From positions 1 to 27,602 of the IMG/VR virus record IMGVR_UViG_3300009034_000180: a stretch of 27,602 nucleotides of DNA, one strand, 5' to 3'. Below are positions 1 through 6,725 of this stretch, piece by piece. The notes beneath the pieces were generated by a model. The model saw only the letters and a list, made by a program, of their open reading frames with translations, searched no databases and was not told the origin of the DNA. A program made the translations under genes and the position numbers. Positions within the stretch are counted from its first letter, which is position 1, and every line of letters begins with the position of its first letter. The DNA comes from a virus.

Positions 1-110
1 GCTAACCTCGAAGGGGCTAACCTCGAAGGGGCTAACCTCGGAGGGGCTAACCTCAGAGGGGCTTACCTCAGAGGGGCTTACCTCAGAGGGGCTAACCTCG
101 AAGGGGTTAA
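1..110 (+). repeat. Seven tandem 15-bp coding repeats
   Basis: The unit GCTAACCTCGAAGGG is repeated seven times with point variation (AAC/TAC at codon 2, GAA/GGA/AGA at codon 4). The period is exactly 15 bp and the reading frame is preserved, so it is the coding form of a pentapeptide repeat. The near identity of the units at DNA level suggests recent expansion by slippage or unequal exchange. Confidence 0.9.
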
Positions 111-330
111 AGAATATAATATGTCCCACGAGATAGCAATTCAGTTAATGAGAAACCATCTTAAAAAGTTCACTATTAAACAACAAGAAATAGGTAGTAG
201 AATTTTTGTTTTGCAATTCTGTTGGGACGATATTAAAAAGCATTACGGCAAATACATGACCAAAATATTCAAAATCTTGGCCGATCTCGGATGGGATGAA
301 TATTTGAAAAAATGGGAAAAAGTAAAATAA
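1..330 (+). CDS. Pentapeptide-repeat protein, C-terminal part (runs off left edge)
   Basis: Reading from base 1, the first 105 bases encode seven consecutive five-residue units of the form A(N/Y)LxG. The same frame then continues without a stop through the methionine at 121 to the stop at 328-330. The apparent start at 121 is therefore internal, and the gene begins left of the window. Pentapeptide repeats fold as a right-handed quadrilateral beta-helix. In some family members this mimics DNA or binds gyrase, but most phage copies have no known role. The non-repeat tail of about 70 residues is lysine- and aromatic-rich and may be a separate capping or binding domain. The function of this copy is unknown. 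The call of a partial repeat protein is secure because the frame is continuous. Confidence 0.85.
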   Translation, partial: ANLEGANLEGANLGGANLRGAYLRGAYLRGANLEGVKEYNMSHEIAIQLMRNHLKKFTIKQQEIGSRIFVLQFCWDDIKKHYGKYMTKIFKILADLGWDEYLKKWEKVK

Positions 331-374
331 GAACAATGCAACTAACAATCCATCATAACCTAAAGGAGCTTTAA

Positions 375-881
375 ATGCGTAAAATCTATATTGGAATTGA
401 CCCCGGGAAAACCGGAGCCGTGGCCGCCCTTGATCAAGATGGTCATTATATCCTTATGCTTGAGGATTGCCCTGTGTTTAATGTTATGAAGCGCGGCAAA
501 CGAAATACTGAGTTTGACTTTAAAAAAATGAATTCCATGTTAATCAGTTTTTTAGCTTCTGAAAGCGAGGAATATGATTTCATCTTTATCATCGAGAAAG
601 CTCAGCCCTTCAAAAAACAAGGCTTGGTTTCTACTTGTAGCACTTGTCTTGGTTATGGAGCTTGGTTAGGAATATTAGCCGGACTTAGTTATCCCATCGA
701 AATTGTAGCCCCCAAGACTTGGCAAACAGTAATGTTGAAAGATATGGATCGAACCAACACTAAGCTGGCCTCGATAAATAAGGCCAATATGCTATGGCCC
801 GAACTCTATCTCAAGAAAAAAGATCATGGCCAGAGCGATGCACTACTCATAGCTGAGTATGGAAGGAGAACATTTTTTTAA
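375..881 (+). CDS. RuvC-like Holliday junction resolvase (RNase H fold)
   Basis: This 168-aa protein has the layout of phage RuvC-type resolvases. A first beta-strand carries the motif GIDPGKTG with D9, a second carries the acidic residue E74 in FIIEKAQ, and a C-terminal helix carries H151 and D155 in DHGQSDALLIAEYGRR. Together these form the metal-binding acidic cluster that cuts branched DNA. The length is close to bacterial RuvC (about 170 aa). The start is set by AAGGAG upstream of the ATG. It is followed after 15 bases by the annealing-type protein and then the Cas4-like nuclease, which fits a phage recombination/replication module. Its likely substrates are Holliday junctions or other branches formed in replication or before packaging. 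The exact substrate is inferred from the family. Confidence 0.85.
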   Translation: MRKIYIGIDPGKTGAVAALDQDGHYILMLEDCPVFNVMKRGKRNTEFDFKKMNSMLISFLASESEEYDFIFIIEKAQPFKKQGLVSTCSTCLGYGAWLGILAGLSYPIEIVAPKTWQTVMLKDMDRTNTKLASINKANMLWPELYLKKKDHGQSDALLIAEYGRRTFF

Positions 882-896
882 CAAAGGAGGAAACCA

Positions 897-1883
897 ATGG
901 CGGAAGAAAGCAAAATTGAAGTAGGTAAGGATTATGAGGAAATTGTTCATTTGCCTGCTAAGGTAGAGGATTTCTTAGCAATAGCGGAACGGAGGATCAC
1001 TGGATTCGATAAGGTGGTGAAGGTAGCAATACAAGCCACCAATGAGAAAAACTGGACAATATGGACTGATAAGCCCCGCCCGACCTCCGGGGGAGCTTTG
1101 AAGATGGCCCGCCCCTTCGGGGTCAAGATACACTTCCAAGACCCTAAAAAGGTGTGGACGGAAGATGAAGAAAAGCGGTTCTATTTTTATCAAGTGGAAG
1201 GAACCGCGGAACTGCCCGGTGGTTTTGATTCAGTCTTTGCACTTGGCACTTGCTCCGAAAAGGACACCTTCTTCTCAAAGGCTAAGGGCAGGGTATTAAA
1301 ACGGTCCGAAATAGACGAAACCGATATTGTTAAAAAGGCGGTCTCAAACTTTTATGTCAATGCGATCATGGCACTGTTTGGAATGAAGGACATTACCTTA
1401 GAGGAGCTAAAAGAGAACGGCCTTGATACTGATAAAATACAGAGAGTTTCATTCACTGAGGGCAAGAAAGGAGAAAGCACAGTTGAAGAAGGATCTAAGC
1501 GGGATCAGATCAGGAACATGCTTTTAGAAATGAATGACAATGACGAGGGGAAGGCTAAGGACCAGTTGGTTGAATTAACTACCTTCACGGGTAGAGATAA
1601 TAAAACGGTTAGGGGTAAGCAGAGTGTGTCCTTGCTGTCTGATAAGCAAACTCATGTAGTCCATGCCAATGTTGAAAAGATTTATAATGAGTGGAAAAAA
1701 GGGGCCGGGGAAGAGGTAGACGGAAAGGAGGTAGCTCTGAACATTCTCACTGAATCCAAAATAACTGGTGTTATTCCTAAGAACCTAACTAAGGATGAAA
1801 TTAATATCATCATAGATTTAAGAAAAGACAAGGAAGCCTTGCAGAAGGCACTCAACGAGATGAATGAGGGGAGGAAGAAGTGA
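897..1883 (+). CDS. Probable phage recombination protein (annealing-type, unconfirmed)
   Basis: This 328-aa protein begins after a strong AAAGGAGG. The first 170 residues resemble a family often found beside phage PD-(D/E)XK exonucleases. It has a stretch reading WTIWTDKPRPTSGGALKMAR, a following beta-rich part, and a segment with SEIDETDIVKKAVSNFYVNA. Single-strand annealing proteins of phages often have this kind of layout, but I cannot assign it to RecT, Erf or Rad52 by eye. The C-terminal 100 residues are charged and probably a separate helical tail. The stop overlaps the start of the nuclease gene by four bases, so the two are translationally coupled. A SynExo-like exonuclease plus annealer pair is the natural reading, inferred from context. 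Confidence 0.55.
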   Translation: MAEESKIEVGKDYEEIVHLPAKVEDFLAIAERRITGFDKVVKVAIQATNEKNWTIWTDKPRPTSGGALKMARPFGVKIHFQDPKKVWTEDEEKRFYFYQVEGTAELPGGFDSVFALGTCSEKDTFFSKAKGRVLKRSEIDETDIVKKAVSNFYVNAIMALFGMKDITLEELKENGLDTDKIQRVSFTEGKKGESTVEEGSKRDQIRNMLLEMNDNDEGKAKDQLVELTTFTGRDNKTVRGKQSVSLLSDKQTHVVHANVEKIYNEWKKGAGEEVDGKEVALNILTESKITGVIPKNLTKDEINIIIDLRKDKEALQKALNEMNEGRKK

Positions 1884-2818
1884 TTGACATAACAGAGGCC
1901 ATAAATAAAAGCAAAGCTCAGAAAATACAAGCCTGGCCGGTAAACTCTAACCGGGCTTCCGAGATAGGACACCCCTGCCTTAAATACCTTGTTTTATTAA
2001 GAACAAGGTGGCAGGACCGGGCTTTGCATGATGTAGGACTCCAGTATATTTTTGATGATGGTCATGTCCATGAAAAAGCCGTGGTGGACGATGTAACAAA
2101 TGCAGGGTTTGATTTTACTCAGCAACAGAGGCCATACGAACTGAAGGAACAGAAAATAACCGGGCACATAGACGGAAAAATATTACATCAGGATAGCTCC
2201 TTCCCCTGTGAAATAAAATCCATCAATCCCTGGGATTGGGATCGGATACCAAGTTGGCAAGTTGATCCCGAAGGCTGGCGGATGATGTTGGAAGCCAAAA
2301 AGGTATGGCTGAGGAAGTGGCCGTTTCAATTAATGATTTACCTATATATGGACAATACTGAATCCGGTATCATGCTTCTCAAAAATAAACTCAATTCTCA
2401 AGTCAAGCAGTTGGTTATCAATCTTGATTACGAAATTACGGAAGCCCTATTACAAAAAGCCGAACTGGTCAATGACTATGTGGAGAAAAACAAATTACCA
2501 CCTGAGCCGGAATACCAAGACTGGATTTGTGAAGGGTGCTCGTTCCTTCATATCTGTTTGCCTGATATAGATTTAGGTAAGGGCATGGAACTGGAGGACG
2601 ACCCGGAGCTGGAGCAGATGCTTGAAATGCACGAACAGCTAAAACCTAAAGCTAAAGAATGTGATGAGTTGTGGGGAACGATTAAGAAAAAGGTTGAAGG
2701 CAAGGTTGCACTGATAGGTGATTTTCAAGTTGCAGGTAATTGGCGAGAGCGCGCAGGATATACCAAAGAAGTCAAGGCATCTAAGTTCTGGTTTCCAAAG
2801 ATAGTGAGGATAAAATGA
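1880..2818 (+). CDS. Cas4/RecB-like PD-(D/E)XK nuclease with four-cysteine cluster
   Basis: This 312-aa protein carries the full RecB/Cas4-type nuclease signature: H64-E65 in motif I, D98 in GHIDG, E111-x-K113 in CEIKS, and Q140-x3-Y144. One N-terminal cysteine (C33, in GHPCLKY) and a C-terminal trio (C217, C220, C226 in CEGCSFLHIC) give the pattern that holds a 4Fe-4S cluster in Cas4 and AddB nucleases. The expected activity is metal-dependent DNA exonuclease work on duplex ends. The GTG at 1877 is less likely than the ATG at 1880, which overlaps the previous stop. No CRISPR array or cas1/cas2 is present, so a recombination role next to the annealing-type protein and the RuvC-like resolvase is more likely than spacer acquisition. 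The last 70 residues are helical and probably a separate domain. Confidence 0.85.
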   Translation: MIDITEAINKSKAQKIQAWPVNSNRASEIGHPCLKYLVLLRTRWQDRALHDVGLQYIFDDGHVHEKAVVDDVTNAGFDFTQQQRPYELKEQKITGHIDGKILHQDSSFPCEIKSINPWDWDRIPSWQVDPEGWRMMLEAKKVWLRKWPFQLMIYLYMDNTESGIMLLKNKLNSQVKQLVINLDYEITEALLQKAELVNDYVEKNKLPPEPEYQDWICEGCSFLHICLPDIDLGKGMELEDDPELEQMLEMHEQLKPKAKECDELWGTIKKKVEGKVALIGDFQVAGNWRERAGYTKEVKASKFWFPKIVRIK

Positions 2819-3000
2819 CCATTATCTTCTTAACAGACGACCAAGCTGAAAAGCTTGAAATACCCGCACCCTCTATGAAGGTCAAACGATATAGTCTCAG
2901 TCCGGGCAGCGTTGTTTTAGACAATGAGATCTGCACTGAGAGGGAGTTTATTAAACGGCTCGGCAAGACAGCCCTAACCCAACTGGAGGAGGAGGGATGA
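2815..3000 (+). CDS. Small hypothetical protein
   Basis: A 61-aa protein whose ATG overlaps the stop of the nuclease gene (ATGA-type), while its own TGA overlaps the start of the next gene. It is therefore embedded in a tightly coupled operon. It has a short beta-rich start (MTIIFLTDDQAEKLEIP) and an acidic helical end. I see no recognisable motif. Its position between the nuclease and the CxxxCxxC protein suggests an accessory role in the same module, but nothing in the sequence shows it. Confidence 0.7.
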   Translation: MTIIFLTDDQAEKLEIPAPSMKVKRYSLSPGSVVLDNEICTEREFIKRLGKTALTQLEEEG

Positions 3001-3650
3001 ATAAAACTAAAATTGAATGGACTGATTTTACTTGGAAAATCATCACCGGTTGTAAGCATGGCTGTCCTTATTGCTATGTCAAACGGTTCACTAAGGACAT
3101 GACTCCGCAATTTCACCCGGATCGCTTAGAACAACCCTTAAAATTAAAAAAGCCCTCCATGATATTCGTTGCTAATACTGGAGATATGTGGGGAAGCTGG
3201 GTTTCGCAGTGGCAGATTGAAGAAGTTCTGTCAATAATCAAACGATGTCCTCAGCACATATTTCAGTTCCTAACTAAAAATCCGAAGCGATATTTGAGAT
3301 ATGATTGGAGTGATCTGCCGAACGCTTGGCTTGGTGCTACTGTTGAAAGTCAGCATCATATTCACCGAATGTGGGAGATTTTAGTAACCAAAGGTGCTCA
3401 TGTCAAATTTGTATCCTTTGAACCTCTTCACGGATTTATTGACTCTTCTATTGACGATCTTGACTGGGTAATCATTGGTGCCGAGAGCATAGGCCGAGCC
3501 AGCAACCCAAAGGATGTTATCAGTACCCAGAGATGGGCAAAGCCACTTATTGAAAGCGTAAGAAAAGCTAACATTCCCTTATTCCTAAAACCTAACTTGC
3601 AATGGCCAGAAAAAATAAAGGAATTTCCGAAAATTAAGGAGCCACAATGA
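2997..3650 (+). CDS. Phage Gp37/Gp68-family (DUF5131-like) iron-sulfur protein
   Basis: This 217-aa protein starts with IEWTDFTWKIITGCKHGCPYCYVKR, split here as IEWTDFTW followed by the motif C19-x3-C23-x2-C26. That is the radical-SAM-like cluster signature typical of the phage Gp37/Gp68 (DUF5131) family. The family is distantly related to spore photoproduct lyase. The downstream pattern also fits: NTGDMWG, QFLTKNPKR, WLGATVES, VSFEPL and WVIIGAES occur in the expected order. The biochemical role of the family is not established, though DNA repair or nucleic-acid modification has been suggested. The protein is shorter than many members. A GGAGGAGG ribosome site lies just ahead of the ATG, which overlaps the preceding stop. 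Confidence 0.85.
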   Translation: MNKTKIEWTDFTWKIITGCKHGCPYCYVKRFTKDMTPQFHPDRLEQPLKLKKPSMIFVANTGDMWGSWVSQWQIEEVLSIIKRCPQHIFQFLTKNPKRYLRYDWSDLPNAWLGATVESQHHIHRMWEILVTKGAHVKFVSFEPLHGFIDSSIDDLDWVIIGAESIGRASNPKDVISTQRWAKPLIESVRKANIPLFLKPNLQWPEKIKEFPKIKEPQ

Positions 3651-3889
3651 CCAAGCCTGAAGCGGTGAAAGAAAATATCTATAAATCAAAATTTATAGGT
3701 ATATTAATCTCTGGATTAAATGCAATTATTGAAGTTGGGGTGGAAGCCTGCAAAGATTACGAAAACGATAAAACTGATACAAAGAAAAAAGAACACCTTA
3801 TTTATACAAAAGGTTTCATAGACGGTTTTAACAGCTCAATAGATAAATTAATAAAAACTGAAGTAACCCGCTTTCTGGAGGGGAAGTGA
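3647..3889 (+). CDS. Small hypothetical protein
   Basis: An 80-aa protein whose ATG overlaps the previous TGA. It is largely helical, with a weakly hydrophobic N-terminal segment (FIGILISGLNAIIEVG), a lysine/aspartate-rich middle and the ending TRFLEGK. That ending resembles the endings of the small proteins at 4222-4375 (FLKGVE) and 4372-4551 (FLDGLE), so the three may share ancestry or at least a terminal helix. No function can be assigned. Confidence 0.65.
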   Translation: MTKPEAVKENIYKSKFIGILISGLNAIIEVGVEACKDYENDKTDTKKKEHLIYTKGFIDGFNSSIDKLIKTEVTRFLEGK

Positions 3890-3978
3890 TGAAAATATTT
3901 CTTATCGTTGGTATTATAGCTTGTTGTGTGTGGATTGCAATCGGAGCATATATTTTAATTAAGTCTGATGATAATTAA
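3889..3978 (+). CDS. 29-residue single-span membrane peptide
   Basis: The ATG overlaps the preceding TGA (TGATG), after a GGAGGGGAAG ribosome site. The 29-aa product starts MKIFLIVGIIACCVWIAIGA and is almost entirely one hydrophobic span, with a short charged tail KSDDN. It could be a small holin-like, exclusion or membrane-stress peptide. Only its membrane nature is visible. It is too short for default gene finders, but its coupling to the neighbour supports it as real. Confidence 0.6.
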   Translation: MKIFLIVGIIACCVWIAIGAYILIKSDDN

Positions 3979-3994
3979 CCCACCCGGAGGCGAG

Positions 3995-4222
3995 ATGAAG
4001 ACGAAACGGTTGAAAGGAATAGTTTTTGAATATAAAAATAAGGGTTTCCCTATTCAGATAAGATACCCCGATAATTCTGCATATATCCATCTTACTAAAA
4101 AAGAAGCCCTTGCCCTGCTTAGGTTTCTGCTGGAGAATCTGGAATTGAGCCTCAATAAAATTAACTCTTTGGGATACATACTTGATAAAAGGTGGAATGT
4201 ATTGTTAAAGGAGAAGAAGTAA
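3995..4222 (+). CDS. Small hypothetical protein
   Basis: A 75-aa protein. I start it at the ATG at 3995 because CCGGAGG lies just upstream. The in-frame ATG at 3968 is inside the previous gene and has no ribosome site. The protein looks like a compact alpha/beta fold: a beta-rich first half (GIVFEYKNKGFPIQIRYPD) followed by a helix (TKKEALALLRFLLENLE). No family is recognised. Confidence 0.65.
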   Translation: MKTKRLKGIVFEYKNKGFPIQIRYPDNSAYIHLTKKEALALLRFLLENLELSLNKINSLGYILDKRWNVLLKEKK

Positions 4223-4375
4223 TGAATGAAGAAATAGTATTTGTGCTTAATAGAACAGTATTTTAATGGTGACCATTGGTTAATTAAAATAAGTCAATCT
4301 AATTTGAGTTATGTCGCTACAAGATATTTCGATACTTATGCCGAGGTCGACCAATTCCTAAAGGGAGTGGAATGA
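4222..4375 (+). pseudogene. Degraded small gene (interrupted reading frame)
   Basis: From the ATG at 4222 only 14 codons are open. The frame that looks coding starts at the ATG at 4226 but meets TAG after three codons (4235-4237). It then continues with a protein-like stretch, EQYFNGDHWLIKISQSN, and ends FLKGVE with a TGA at 4373-4375. The next gene's ATG overlaps that stop, as in the rest of this operon. Either an early frameshift or nonsense change broke the gene, or translation begins at the TTG at 4241, which has no good ribosome site. The ending resembles that of the following 59-aa protein, so this may be a decaying paralogue. Confidence 0.45.
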
Positions 4376-4551
4376 AAGAATCCGAAGTCTGGCAAGAGGC
4401 TACTAAGATTTGGGAGAAGCGGGGGAAGGTAAAAGGGTTTGATGGGATTTGTATCATGGAAACGGATAGTGGCAACTGGATAATAGATATTAAAACCAGT
4501 TATTTTTCTTTAACAACCCAAGTCCGCCGCTTCCTTGACGGGCTGGAGTGA
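4372..4551 (+). CDS. Small hypothetical protein (59 aa)
   Basis: The ATG overlaps the preceding TGA, after AAAGGGAGTGGA. The product has an N-terminal helix (SEVWQEATKIWEKRGK) and then a beta-rich part with ETDSGNWIIDIKTSYFS, ending FLDGLE. The second half is similar in pattern to the broken reading frame just upstream, suggesting a tandem duplication. No function is evident. Confidence 0.65.
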   Translation: MKESEVWQEATKIWEKRGKVKGFDGICIMETDSGNWIIDIKTSYFSLTTQVRRFLDGLE

Positions 4552-4554
4552 GAG

Positions 4555-4815
4555 ATGAATATAGTTATATTAATAGCTAAATTACTATTCATATTATTTT
4601 ATGTTAGGTATAAATGTTTATTATGTCATGGATGGGGAGTTGTATTAGGTTGTTATAATGATGGTCATCTTAAACAACATGATGATGGTAGTATTGAAAT
4701 AGTTCCATTTTGGACTTACGAAAGAAGCATACCTGAAACTTGCTGTAATTGTCATGGAAAAGGGTATGTAACGATAGAGCGAAAATTACCAATACCTGAA
4801 TATAATATTCCATAA
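4555..4815 (+). CDS. Membrane-anchored protein with DnaJ-type zinc motifs
   Basis: This 86-aa protein has an N-terminal hydrophobic segment (IVILIAKLLFILFYV) followed by two CxxCxGxG-like motifs, CLLCHGWG and CNCHGKGY. They are separated by about 45 residues, as in the zinc-binding centre of DnaJ-type co-chaperones. The J domain and substrate domains are absent. A membrane-tethered zinc-knuckle protein is the plain reading. It could bind a host chaperone or nucleic acid, but this is not shown. The start is preceded only by GGAGTGAGAG, a moderate site overlapping the end of the previous gene. Confidence 0.65.
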   Translation: MNIVILIAKLLFILFYVRYKCLLCHGWGVVLGCYNDGHLKQHDDGSIEIVPFWTYERSIPETCCNCHGKGYVTIERKLPIPEYNIP

Positions 4816-4841
4816 CCAGACAAGCTGGAGTAGGAGGAGTG

Positions 4842-5087
4842 ATGGATAAGAGAAAAATCTATTTAATTTGGGATAAAGAACTAAAGAGACCCTATCCCGC
4901 AACTTTATATAATGGAGAGTCTGTAATACCAATGACCTATTACAGAAAAAAGCAAGCACAGGAATTCATAAGTTCTTGGCCAACAGTGGATACCAGAAAG
5001 ACATTTAAAATAATCACAATCAAGATTGAGGATACCCCATGCCCTGCACCGAATGTGAATACTATCGAATCTACTACGAACCCTTAG
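4842..5087 (+). CDS. Small hypothetical protein
   Basis: An 81-aa protein. The ATG at 4842 is chosen over the adjacent GTG at 4839 because it has better spacing from TAGGAGGAG. It starts RKIYLIWDKELKRPYPATL and has a QAQEFISSW helix. This is the sort of small alpha/beta protein common in phage accessory operons, and I cannot name a family. Its 3' end overlaps the Cys-rich gene starting at 5039 by 49 bases in another frame, showing strong compaction. Confidence 0.6.
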   Translation: MDKRKIYLIWDKELKRPYPATLYNGESVIPMTYYRKKQAQEFISSWPTVDTRKTFKIITIKIEDTPCPAPNVNTIESTTNP

Positions 5088-5182
5088 AACACTTCGGCAC
5101 AAAGTGTTGGAAACCAGAACCCGATTGTAGCTTAGGGAGAAACCCGGAGGAGTGCGAGGAGGAGGAATGTGAAGAAGCATAA
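5039..5182 (+). CDS. Cys-rich acidic small protein (47 aa)
   Basis: An ATG at 5039 opens a 47-aa frame, MPCTECEYYRIYYEPLEHF and onward, with six cysteines (C3, C6, C23, C30, C39, C44) and a very acidic end (EECEEEECEEA). The CxxC plus later cysteines suggest a zinc-binding knuckle. It overlaps the previous gene by 49 bases and the next by 14. No strong ribosome site precedes it, so it may depend on re-initiation. Confidence 0.5.
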   Translation: MPCTECEYYRIYYEPLEHFGTKCWKPEPDCSLGRNPEECEEEECEEA

Positions 5183-5324
5183 GTGGACTTACTATTCAAC
5201 AAGAAGTGGAATAATAAGATTATACTGGTGTAAAATCTGTGGAACATTAAAAATAGATAATTGGTTAAGTGGTAATGTAACATATCGCAAGCCTAAACAA
5301 TTAACAGAAAGGAGTCTCAAATGA
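5169..5324 (+). CDS. Small CxxC protein, GTG start (51 aa)
   Basis: A GTG at 5169, preceded by GAGGAGGA, opens 51 codons to the TGA at 5322-5324, which overlaps the ATG of the next gene. The product contains KHKWTYYSTRSG and LYWCKICGTLK, a pattern familiar from tiny phage proteins with a single CxxC knuckle. The family has no known role. The start on GTG and the short length hide it from default gene calls. Confidence 0.6.
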   Translation: MKKHKWTYYSTRSGIIRLYWCKICGTLKIDNWLSGNVTYRKPKQLTERSLK

Positions 5325-5752
5325 AAGCATTGAAACAAGCAAGTGTGGTGCTAACAGTCATTGCCCTGCTATTCCTAATAGTGGGAGTAGTGAGGGCTGA
5401 GGAGGACACTATCGGGCCAGTTAGAATGGGACCAATGTTAACTACTCAATTTATAAGGATGCGATTTAACCCAATGCAAACATCCTTTATGAGTGGTGCG
5501 TTAGGTGGTGGTTTCTTTGCTGAATATCAGACCAAGAAACCTACAGCCTTTAAACCAAGAGGAGAAATATTTGTATTAGCTTCTTCAAGAGCGGAAAGCA
5601 AGGAAGTGGATATTGAGATAGGTATTGGAGGCTCAATCTTCTCAATCGGTGAATTGCAATTAGGTGCATTGTGGGTAATCTATAACCCTGATGAGAATGA
5701 GTTTTCATTAGGAATTGGGGGTAGCCTGGCTCTTTGGAGAAAGGATTTATAG
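5321..5752 (+). CDS. Exported beta-rich protein with signal peptide
   Basis: This 143-aa protein has a clear Sec signal peptide: MKALKQ, then a hydrophobic core ASVVLTVIALLFLIVGVV, then the cleavage-like site RAEE. The mature part is rich in alternating hydrophobic strands and glycines (GGGFFAEYQ, EIGIGGSIFSIGELQLGALW, FSLGIGGSLALW), as in small outer-membrane or periplasmic beta structures. A ribosome site, GAAAGGAG, precedes it. An exported accessory protein on the early strand may change the host envelope, for example in superinfection exclusion. That role is inferred only. Confidence 0.65.
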   Translation: MKALKQASVVLTVIALLFLIVGVVRAEEDTIGPVRMGPMLTTQFIRMRFNPMQTSFMSGALGGGFFAEYQTKKPTAFKPRGEIFVLASSRAESKEVDIEIGIGGSIFSIGELQLGALWVIYNPDENEFSLGIGGSLALWRKDL

Positions 5753-5779
5753 GCATCAGTCTATGTTTACGAGAGGGAG

Positions 5780-5905
5780 TAAGTGGTTGGGGTTGGCTGT
5801 AGTTAAGACCAGTATCCGGTCAACCTCTTAGGGCTCCCGGCGGTAACATACAAACAACCGAGCCTTTTCATGTTACAAACAGGCGAGGGGAGGCTTCCGG
5901 GAGCC
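5780..5905 (+). ncRNA. Candidate structured leader RNA with kissing hairpins
   Basis: Between the exported-protein gene and the MazG gene lies a compact set of perfect helices. Helix A is 5780-5789 with 5821-5830 (10 pairs, one U-U mismatch). Helix B is 5832-5840 with 5897-5905 (9 GC-rich pairs, GGCTCCCGG/CCGGGAGCC). Helix B encloses two small hairpins, 5841-5844/5857-5860 and 5862-5865/5881-5884. Their loops can pair with each other (AACAT 5845-5849 with ATGTT 5870-5874), and each pairing segment is followed by the same hexamer ACAAAC. The ribosome site AAAGGAG of the next gene is seven bases past helix B. The layout recalls loop-loop riboswitches, but no known class is recognised. Confidence 0.6.
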
Positions 5906-5923
5906 AGGTTTAAAAGGAGAATA

Positions 5924-6253
5924 ATGCTGATGAGTAGTGATACTGAAAGATTAAATGCTCACAAATATTTTAAGGCTTTGCAGAAGGATATACATAATAA
6001 CGCTAAAGCAAAAGGCTTTTATAATGATACTCGGTCTATACCTGAGCTATTATGTCTTATTCATTCTGAGGTATCAGAGGCATTAGAGGCTTACAGAAAA
6101 GATGATGATAAAAATCTTAGAGAGGAGCTTGCTGATATAGCAATCCGGGTAATGGATGCCAGTGAATATTTAAACATAGATTTGTTTTTGGAAATAGTCT
6201 GCAAGCACGCTGTTAATAAGGAAAGATCATATAAACATGGCAAAAAATGTTAG
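5924..6253 (+). CDS. MazG-like nucleotide pyrophosphohydrolase
   Basis: This 109-aa protein has the MazG/dUTPase-2 alpha-helical signature: an ExxE pair in HSEVSEALEA and a second cluster in LREELADIAIRVMD (EExxD). The acidic residues coordinate Mg2+ for cleavage of an NTP to NMP and pyrophosphate. The ATG at 5924 is chosen because AAAGGAG lies just upstream. The longer frame from 5870 would start inside the structured leader and translate RNA helices. Phage MazG proteins may clean the nucleotide pool or lower ppGpp-type alarmones; which substrate this one uses cannot be told. The structured leader directly upstream suggests post-transcriptional control. Confidence 0.8.
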   Translation: MLMSSDTERLNAHKYFKALQKDIHNNAKAKGFYNDTRSIPELLCLIHSEVSEALEAYRKDDDKNLREELADIAIRVMDASEYLNIDLFLEIVCKHAVNKERSYKHGKKC

Positions 6254-6312
6254 CGGCGTGTGGCGGTTAAACAACAAGCATAGGGGGGCCAGGTTTGAAA
6301 GGAGGTGATGTT

Positions 6313-6507
6313 ATGAGTGGAGCTATTTGTGGCGGGATTATAAGTCAATCTATGTTGATAAAAGCAATGAAAAAAGATGTCTACTCATGTATGATGTCTT
6401 TTGTCTTAGCAGATGATAAATATAAATTGTATATCAAATATAGTAAAGAAGGTAATAAGAAAAAAGCTAAAGAAATATTTGATAATTATGCTGTTTCACA
6501 GATTTAA
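6313..6507 (+). CDS. Small hypothetical protein (64 aa)
   Basis: The start at 6313 follows AAAGGAGGTGATG, a very strong ribosome site. Upstream in-frame codons read through that site. The product starts with SGAICGGIISQSMLIKAMKK and ends in a lysine-rich helix. No family is recognised. The 23 bases ahead of it (GCCAGGTTTGAAAGGAGG) repeat the leader ahead of the MazG gene. Confidence 0.6.
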   Translation: MSGAICGGIISQSMLIKAMKKDVYSCMMSFVLADDKYKLYIKYSKEGNKKKAKEIFDNYAVSQI

Positions 6508-6522
6508 AGAGGGAGGGTGAAG

Positions 6523-6711
6523 ATGGAAATAAAAGAAATGAGCAATCGAACCTTACTTATAGAATATATCCTCGGAGGCGAATCACCTAATATTTGTGAA
6601 CAGGTAAGAGAACTCAGGAAAAGGAAGGTTAATATAGATAAAGTTTTAACAGAAGTCCACAAGATAATTGAGAAATATACTAAGGAGGACAAGCAGAGGG
6701 AGCCAGTTTAA
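6523..6711 (+). CDS. Small helical protein (62 aa)
   Basis: The ATG at 6523 sits six bases past GAGGGAGG; the GTG at 6517 is too close to that site. The product is charged and helical (VRELRKRKVNIDKVLTEVHK) and ends REPV. It may be a small regulator or adaptor, but nothing specific can be seen. Confidence 0.6.
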   Translation: MEIKEMSNRTLLIEYILGGESPNICEQVRELRKRKVNIDKVLTEVHKIIEKYTKEDKQREPV

Positions 6712-6725
6712 AGAGGGAGGTGAAG

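Noticed and set aside
121-330. Separate 69-aa gene starting at 121
   Set aside because: The same frame is open through the pentapeptide repeats to base 1, and there is no ribosome site ahead of 121.
4222-4375. Stop-codon recoding (TAG read as amino acid)
   Set aside because: Other genes here end at TAG in positions consistent with normal stops (for example 8407-8409 and 6849-6851), so TAG is a stop in this genome.
5757-5920. tRNA gene in the leader region
   Set aside because: The stems do not form a cloverleaf, and no T-loop GTTCRA or CCA end is seen.
5870-5923. Start of the MazG gene at 5870
   Set aside because: This would translate through the structured leader and lacks a ribosome site; the ATG at 5924 has AAAGGAG at the right distance.
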